A DNA stretch of 64,000 nt, taken from assembly GCA_030549775.1 (NCBI GenBank), contig CM060175.1:80818245-80882244 (forward strand), read 5' to 3'. A model generated the notes under the pieces. It saw nothing but the letters and a program-made list of their open reading frames with translations, had not been told where the DNA came from and did no database searches. Position 1 is the first letter of the stretch, and each line of letters opens with the position of its first letter. Source of the DNA: Tamarix chinensis (taxonomy: Eukaryota > Streptophyta > Magnoliopsida > Caryophyllales > Tamaricaceae). The position numbers and the translations under genes were made by a program. This document shows, one piece after another, positions 57,785 to 64,000 of this stretch.

Positions 57785-58791
57785 TGATGTATGTGGGAGG
57801 ATGAGGTTCTCAAATTGATGATATTATGGCTCAGTTGGGTTGATAGTATTTAGGGTATGGATGAGAAGAACATTCGAATATGGTGAACTAAGGATGAATA
57901 TGTTTCGCACCAAGTGATGATGATTTTTTGATGATGGTTAATTAATGGTGTTGATTTGAATGTGCTTTAAGAATTAAGATATGTATTCAACAATGATTTG
58001 TAGATGATGATGAGCGTTTGAATGTTACAGTTTAGATAGATGATAATGTCATGGTTTAGGGTTAAGGTTAGGGTTTAGTTTGAATAGAGGGTTAAGGTGA
58101 TGTTTGGTTCGGATGGAAGGGTTTGGGGTTTCGAATGGTAGCTTAGGGTTTCAAATGTGGAAAGTGAATTAGGGCTTCACTTAGCTTCAAATTGGAGTGC
58201 AGTTTGGATAATAATTATGGCCAAAAAAATATAGATTATGGAGAGTAGAAAAGATATAAATTAATCTCTAATTCATGAGGATAAAGAGAATAAAACTTTC
58301 AAGCTACATCATTCACACAAAGTTGATTAACTTGAATTGAACTCACATAGAATTCAACTTAGCATTCAACTTTAATATTGATCTTCAACTTCTATATCCT
58401 TAATCATGCCTTCCATAGCTGTTTATAACCATTCTACCACTTAGCTAAAGGGTATAATTCAAAGCATTCCAAGCTAAAAGATATTATGCATCTTTCTTCT
58501 AACTTCGTGCTTAATCTAATATCTAACTCTACTGATAAATTAATTAATTAACTAATATTAATACTAGTGCTCAACAAATCTACCAATAAATACCCCATGT
58601 ACGTGGTCATCCATTCCATCCATGCCATACATGCCATGCACATGCACGTAGACACTTAGTTGCTTGTTTGGTAAATTTTTAGCAATGTAACCATCCCTTG
58701 TTCTTCAAATTTGTGGAAGATACTTTCCAAGTGAATAATAATTGGTTCCATAATTATGAAATCCTATTATTTAGTGTTATCTCCTGCATCA
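57785..58791 (-). repeat. 3' LTR of the right-hand gypsy element
   Basis: On the minus strand it starts TGATGCAGGAG after a purine tract and ends ...CATACATCA at 57785. It repeats 63185-64000 (shared atgaNNttctcaaattgatgata, catggtttagggtt, ttcaaNctaNttcNttcaca). The telomere-like gggtttag words near 58055 are part of this LTR. Confidence 0.88.
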
Positions 58792-59680
58792 TTCTCCCAT
58801 TTTTTATTTGAATTTTCCCTCAAATTTGCATCGCCATAATAAGGGCTAATGTCTCCAACATTAAATGTTCTGGATACCCTACCATATGAATCTTGAAAAT
58901 CTAGCTCATAAGCACTTTCCCCAAAATTTTGAAGTATTTTAAAAGGACCATCCACCCTTGGCATAAGCTTGTGTTTCTTTAGATTAGAAAATCTCTCCTT
59001 CCTCAAGTGTAACCATACTAAATCTCGAGGTTGAAGAACATGTTGGCTCCTATGCTTATTTGCTCTTGTCTTATGCACTTCATTCACTTTCTCAATATTG
59101 TACTTGATTTGTTGATCAAGTTTTTGAAAGAACTCCACTATTTCTTATGCATCATAACTCTTCACATCACCATTCTTCAATGGCATTATATTAATCGACA
59201 TATATGGATTAATACCATATATTATCTCAAATGGACTAGAGCTTGTTATAGTAGGACTTTTATTGTAAGAAAAATTCACATATGCTAACTTGTCATCCCA
59301 ATACTTAGCACTTTTACTCACCAATCGCCTTTGCAAAGTGCCCAAAGATCTATTAGTAACTTCAGTTTTCCCATCCATTTGATGATGATGGGATGTGTTA
59401 AATAGAAGCTTCATTCCTAGCATGTGACATAATGTCTTCCAAAAATAACTTAGGAACTTCACATCTCTATCCAAAACAATACATCTTGAATTTCCATGCA
59501 ATCTCACGATCTCCTTGAAATACAAATCTACAACATAGGTAGCATCATCGGTATTGTGACATGGAATAAAATGAGCCATCTTAGAAAATAGATCCACTAC
59601 AACCATAATAGAATCCTTGCCTCATTGTGTCTTAGGCAATCTAAAAATAAAATCCATACTAACACCTTCCCACGATTGAG
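58767..59680 (-). pseudogene. Gypsy integrase, catalytic residues kept
   Basis: Minus-strand blocks: SWEGVSMDFIFRLPKTQ (first Asp), a stop, GKDSIMVVVDLFSKMAHFIP, IVLDRDVKFLSYFWKTLCHM (second Asp), LLFNTSHHHQMDGKTEVTNR (Glu), LAYVNFSYNKSPTITSSSPF. Then FFQKLDQQIKYNIEKVNEVH, VLQPRDLVWLHLRKERFSNL, LMPRVDGPFKILQNFGESAY and TFNVGDISPYYGD. The D, D and E of the catalytic triad are all readable. Stops lie after KTQ and between 59145 and 59138. The last codons (DAGDNTK) overlap the LTR start. Confidence 0.9.
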
Positions 59681-60340
59681 TGGGCATAAGTAATGATATA
59701 TATAACCATTTTGGAAGAAACTCTTGCTCCTTTGACATGTAGTATACCTAGCCACCATGGCTTATACTTCCATTTTGCATTCTCGGACAATAGAAATGTT
59801 CTTATAGCAACTACAAAGTCTTATGAATTCCAAAGTGTCATGCAATTCCTATTTCATGCACCTCTTTGATTAATAAGTCTCAAATTAACATCTTCTGCAC
59901 ACTTAGTTTATTGTGTTTGAATAATAACCCATCTTGCAAACCATAAGCTCCATAACTTCCTTTTTTCTTAAATTCCTTATAGATCATAGAAAAATCATCA
60001 TATATGGCATATTGAATCTTCAAAATCTCAAACCCAAAAAGCTTTGCATCCATCATGGTAAGTATCATCGTCCTTTGAGATAATGCATCTGATACAACAT
60101 TTTATTTACCATCCACATTTCTTATAGAGAACATAAATGTCTGCAACAAGCTTATCCAGTTATCATGTCTTGGACTTACCTTCTTTTGGCCATGTAAATG
60201 CTTCAAACTCTCACGATTAAAATGAAGTACAAAAGGCTGAGGTCTCAAGTAACGACTCCAAGTCTCCACACAACACACAATACCTTTCTTATGAAAGCAC
60301 ACCCCCAATGTGTACACCAACCGCATCATATGTTACTTCA
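59681..60340 (-). pseudogene. Gypsy RNase H and integrase zinc region, broken
   Basis: At 60102-60329 the frame reads FVLHFNRESLKHLHGQKKVS and RHDNWISLLQTFMFSIRNVD (family f.l.sDHeaLkhl..q.kl..RhakWv.fLq.F.f.ikhk.Gk; the DH pair is NR). Below it LTMMDAKLFGFEILK and FKKKGSYGAYGLQDGLLFKH (59880-60068) match the segment before the integrase zinc finger. The HHCC region near 59700-59870 is only partly readable. Confidence 0.7.
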
Positions 60341-60479
60341 AATAATTTATGGAAATAAGGTACAGATAATACAGGTGCATTTGAGAAATTTTTCTTCAAG
60401 TCTTCAAAAGTCTTCTTTGATTAATCATTCCAATAGAACTCTACTATCTTCCTTAGCTATGTGATAGGTTCTACAATGG

Positions 60480-61140
60480 TCGAGAAGTCTTTAATGAATT
60501 TCCTATAGAATGAGCCAACCTATGGAAACTTCGAACTTCATGGACATTAGTAGGAATAGGCCAAGTTTGTATAGCTTCCACAATTGACTGATCACTTGAA
60601 TACCATCTCCACTCACAATATAACCAAGAAATATCACCGTCTCCATCATTAAATCACACTTCTCCATCTTACCATAAAGATTCACCTCTCTAAGCTTATC
60701 GAATATCCTCTGTAAGTGTTGTAAGTGCTTGAAATCTCTCTTGCTATGTATCAAGATATCATCAAGATTAACAATAACAAAGAATCTAACAAAGGGTCTA
60801 AGTACCTTAGTAATCAATCTCATGAAGGAACTTGGTGCATTACATAGCCCAATTACCAACTACTTCATGTTGAAAGCTGTCTTTAACTCGTCCCCTTCCC
60901 TTATCCTCATTTGATTATAACAACTTCTAAGATCAATCTTTGAGAACACCTTTGTGCCATGTAACTCATCTAACATGTCATTCAATCTTGGCATCAGACA
61001 TTTGTACTTCATTGTGACATTGTTGATTGCCCTAGAACACATCTTCCATGTATCATCATTCTTAAGAACCAACAAAGTTGGGTCTCCACATGGACTAATA
61101 ATCTCTCAAATATAACCTTGGTCTAACAACTCTTGCACTA
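60480..61140 (-). pseudogene. Gypsy reverse transcriptase, broken
   Basis: Blocks: MLVLKNDDTWKMCSRAINNV, TMKYKCLMPRLNDMLDELHG, TKVFSKIDLRSCYNQMRIRE and GDELKTAFNMK (60860-61075). Then, after a shift, GLCNAPSSFMRLITKVLRPF, VIVNLDDILIHSKRDFKHLQ and MEKCDLMMETVIFLGYIVSG (60503-60859). The catalytic YLDD is NLDD: both Asp are present but the leading aromatic residue is lost. The thumb follows near 60480. Confidence 0.88.
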
Positions 61141-61499
61141 CTTTCTATAGCTCCTTAACCACCTCTAACTTTCATCTATAAGCTAGGTTGTTTGGTAGTG
61201 GGACTCCCGACATAAGATCAATAGCATGCTCAATACCCCTCAAAGGAGGTAGCCCACTTGGCAACTCTTTTTGCAAAAATGTCGGCATACTCTTTCAACA
61301 CTTGTTGTAATTTTGGATCCATATTAGCATTCTCCCCTTGTTAAACCTACTTTACCAATAAGGCATATCATATCTTCTCATCTGTGATGGCTTCATTCAT
61401 CTCATACTCCTTAAGGATCAACAACTCCATGTTACAATTTTTTCTTTCCCTCCTACACTCAACATCTTCCTTTTTCTCTTCCTTTTCATTCCTCTAAAC

Positions 61500-61945
61500 T
61501 AAATCCTCCTCATCTAGATTAGGTTTGAGCATAAATTTTTTGGATCCTCACATAACATATTCTCATTAACAACCCCATCATGCACAACATTCCTATTAAA
61601 TTGCCATGACCTCCCAAATAAATGAGACAAGCATCCATAGACAGAATATCATTTAAAACATTATCAAAATAATTTCCAATCTTAAAAGAAATAAGAATTT
61701 TTTTGTTACCCTTACGCCTTTATGTTTGTTGAATCATTGGAGTGAATATGGCCTTTGATAAACCTTGGTCTTTAAACCCAGCTTGTTCACCATCTTCTCA
61801 CTAGCAACATTAGTGCATGAGCTACTATCAATGATGAATTCACACACTGTATCACGAACTCTACACTTAGCCTTGAAAATCTTCTCCCCTTGTGTAAGTA
61901 AAGGTTGTTGTTGTACTTGAAGCACCCTTTGCAACACATATCAAT
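61500..61945 (-). pseudogene. Gypsy protease, broken
   Basis: The frame at 61734-61937 reads VLQVQQQPLLTQGEKIFKAK, VCEFIIDSSSCTNVASEKMV and NKLGLKT. The active-site DSG is DSS. After a shift come ACLIYLGGHGNLIGMLCMMG pieces of the LLGRPWQfDR..tHDG block (near 61560-61640). The nested element keeps DSG at the same place. Confidence 0.82.
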
Positions 61946-61959
61946 CCACTTGGCCTTCT

Positions 61960-62995
61960 TCCCAAGCATCCTATGGGTTATCACTTTCTTCTTCTTGGTC
62001 TTCATTCTCTTTACAAGCCTCTATATTTGGTATCTCCTTCAAAGTTAATGCCCGTTGGTTTAAACAATCCCGAGAAAAGTTGTCATAACCTCTATATTTG
62101 AAGCAATTTTTTTTCTTCTTATCATCTACTTCATCCTTTCCCTTTTCTTCATGAGTGAAATTCTTAACAATTTCTTGGTTTCTAGCTTGAGGAATTGGTG
62201 GCTTTGACACCCCTTATGAAAGTCAAACCATATGGAGTATTGGTAAACTTGTTTTGGGGCTTTGTACTCTTTAACTATTTCTCAAACTTAATGGCTAACT
62301 TGGCTAGGTCTTCTAATACTTCATATAGCTACACCTCTACCTTATCCCAAATATTTATATTTAAACCCCCAATAAACCATTTACACCTTTGTTCTTCTCG
62401 TTCTTGGACATTACATATTAGAGCTAACATTTCAAATCTAGAAGGTGTTCTTCAACTCTTTAGTAATCCTTGCCTTAACATAGTCATTTTTATAAAATTT
62501 TCTTTCTTATATTTCTAAGGCACAAATTTCTTCTTCAAATATTTCTTTAATTTTTCCCACGACCTAATCTTTGATTTTCCTTCTTTCTCCTATCTCCTAT
62601 TTAAATTATCGTACCACATTATCGCAAAATTTTTAAACATTAATATCTCTATTCGACACCATTTCTCATCATTAAATTCCTTATACTCAAAAATTAATTA
62701 AAAAATTATTCCAAGTCGAGATTACCATCAAAGTAAGGAAGATCAAATCAGAATCCTTTTTCCACATCATTATACGCTTTTTTTGAGGTGTTACGTGGAC
62801 TTACATAATTCCCCATGCTCTCTTTTTCTACTCAGTTTCATGCCCTTCCTCTACTTATTCCCTTTGTTTTTGTGGTTGCACATGGAACTCATGGTCTTGG
62901 GAAGATTCTATTCTCCTCACATATATTTTAGCCTCCTTGATTTCATCAATCAAGGTCTTGAGAATATCCCTCAAGTCCTCTCCTTGGTTCTCCAT
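61960..62995 (-). pseudogene. Gypsy gag, broken
   Basis: The start chosen is the ATG at 62995 (MENQGEDLRDILKTLIDEIK), about 170 bp after the primer site. Mid-gag pieces near 62330-62510 (TMLRQGLL, RFEMLALICNVQEREEQRCK) match LRKGLFSVEEYTREFERLAL of the nested element. The zinc knuckle at 62060-62110 reads CFKYRGYDNFSRDC: first and last Cys kept, second Cys and His lost. An acidic stretch follows (ACKENEDQEEESDNP). Confidence 0.8.
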
Positions 62996-63168
62996 CTTTT
63001 CTCTTTATCAACAAAATATTACTCTCCTAAAAATGCCCTTTAACGCTCATCCCTTTTGTGTTTTTTGATGAATTCTTGGAGATTCATGATGATGGGACAC
63101 TTTCTTGATGAATATTAAAGAATCTTTAAAAGAAAGATTGAATCATGATTGTAATTCCACCAACTTAA

Positions 63169-63181
63169 GGCATTGATAACA
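63169..63181 (-). promoter_or_regulatory. Primer binding site, iMet-like
   Basis: The minus strand reads TGTTATCAATGCC, three differences from TGGTATCAGAGCC, three bases inside the LTR edge at 63185. Confidence 0.6.
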
Positions 63182-63184
63182 AAA

Positions 63185-64000
63185 TGATGTGTGTGGGATG
63201 ATGGAGTTCTCAAATTGATGATATTATGACTCGGTTGGGTAGATATTATTTATAAGAAGCTTTGAAATGAGGTATGGATGAGAAGAACATTCAAATATGG
63301 TGAAATAAGGATGAATATGTTTCACATTAAGTGATGATGATTTGTTGATGATGGTTAACTAATGGTGTTAATTTGAATGTGCTTTGATAATTATGATATG
63401 TATTTGACAATGATTTTTAGACGATGATGAGGATTTAAAAGTTAGGTTTTAGATGGAGGATGATGTCATGGTTTAGGGTTTAGTTCGAATAGAAGGGTTA
63501 AGGTAATGTATGGTTGGATGGAAGCGTTTAGGGTTTCGAATGGTAGCTTAGGGTATCAATTGTGGAAACCTAATTAGGGCTTCACTTAGCTTCGAATTAA
63601 AGTGAGGTTTGGATGATAATTATGGATAGAAAAATATGGATTATGGAGAGTAGAAAAGATATTAATTGATATATAATTTATATAGACAAAGAGATTAAAC
63701 TTTCAAGCTAATTCGTTCACATATAGTTGATTAACTTTAATGGAACTCATATAGAATTCAACTTCAATATTGACCTTAAAATTCTATATCCTTAATCATG
63801 CCTTGCATGGCTATTTATAGCCATTCTACCACTGAGTTAAAAGGTATAATTTAAAAGATACCAAGCTAAAAGATATTGTGTTAATTTATACTTTATCTAA
63901 CATGAAATTCTACTTCTTAGTTAATTAATTACTAATATTACTGTTAGTGCTCAAACAAGATGCCATTAAACCCCCCATGCATATGGTCATCTATTCCATG
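63185..64000 (-). repeat. 5' LTR of the right-hand gypsy element, truncated by the window
   Basis: Direct repeat of 57785-58791. About 190 bp of its outer end lie beyond the window. A segment of about 15 bp present near 63250 (ttataagaagctttg) is absent from the 3' copy. Confidence 0.88.

Larger units (their letters stand above)
57785..64000 (-). mobile_element. Ty3/gypsy element, same family as 34076-39119, cut by the window edge
   Basis: LTRs lie at 57785-58791 (3') and 63185 to beyond 64000 (5'). Between them on the minus strand are a primer site, gag start (62995), zinc knuckle, protease, RT, RNase H and integrase in full gypsy order. Protein blocks match the nested element closely, for example VKFLSYFWKTLCHMLG and INPYMSINIMPLKNGDVKSY. 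It shows what the nested copy lost. Frames are broken by many stops and shifts. Confidence 0.9.

Noticed and set aside
58040..58080. Telomere-like gggtttag words
   Set aside because: They are within an LTR, imperfect, and repeated in the partner LTR at about 63470, so they are element sequence and not an interstitial telomere.
1..64000. Host protein-coding genes, tRNA/rRNA genes, CRISPR arrays
   Set aside because: None found on reading both strands; all recognisable protein motifs belong to transposons.

Overview
The window is AT-rich DNA built almost entirely of transposable elements at different stages of decay. It carries Ty3/gypsy, Ty1/copia and L1-type LINE elements plus an En/Spm-like (CACTA) transposase. 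That mix, with a tRNA-Asp-primed Athila-like gypsy element and a TNP2-type transposase, points to repeat-rich heterochromatin of a flowering plant. The species cannot be told from the sequence. I found no intact host gene, no tRNA or rRNA gene and no CRISPR array. Every coding block is a decayed transposon domain.

Layout. 1-2400 (minus): L1-type LINE (zf-RVT, RT, end of the endonuclease), running off the left edge. 2400-6810 (plus): gypsy remains in the order pol end, LTR, gag start. 7060-8475 (plus): integrase end plus LTR of a second gypsy family. 9759-15342 (minus): Ty1/copia element with both LTRs. 15343-23863 (minus): large Athila-like element with recognisable gag, protease, RT, RNase H and integrase, a tRNA-Asp primer binding site and one LTR. 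25645-39143 (minus): full-length gypsy element bounded by two LTRs, interrupted by a solo-LTR-like insert (29293-30815), by a plus-strand gypsy 3' fragment (about 31800-32360) and by a complete plus-strand element (34076-39119) inside its own 5' LTR. 40444-42045 (minus): TNP2 transposase remnant. 47500-48000 (minus): RNase H domain remnant. 50414-56888 (plus): two very long LTR copies with almost no internal region between them. 57785-64000 (minus): gypsy element of the same family as 34076-39119, cut by the right window edge inside its 5' LTR.

How it fits together. The insertion order can partly be read from the sequence. The 25645-39143 element came first. The 34076-39119 element then landed in its 5' LTR, shown by a 5-bp near-repeat at the junctions and by the host LTR resuming at 39120. 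The copia element likewise sits in the 3' part of the Athila-like element. Several elements share an LTR that starts TGATG, ends CATCA and follows a purine tract directly. In the 34-39 kb and 58-64 kb elements the pol reading frame runs on into the 3' LTR.

Limits. All homology calls come from reading translated motifs by eye, with no database search. LTR edges described as approximate could be off by tens to hundreds of bases. Clade names beyond Ty3/gypsy, Ty1/copia, LINE and CACTA are tentative. I saw no convincing new biological system. The points most worth checking are the nested insertions, the pol-LTR overlap, the in-frame deletion derivative and the coding-less LTR pair.
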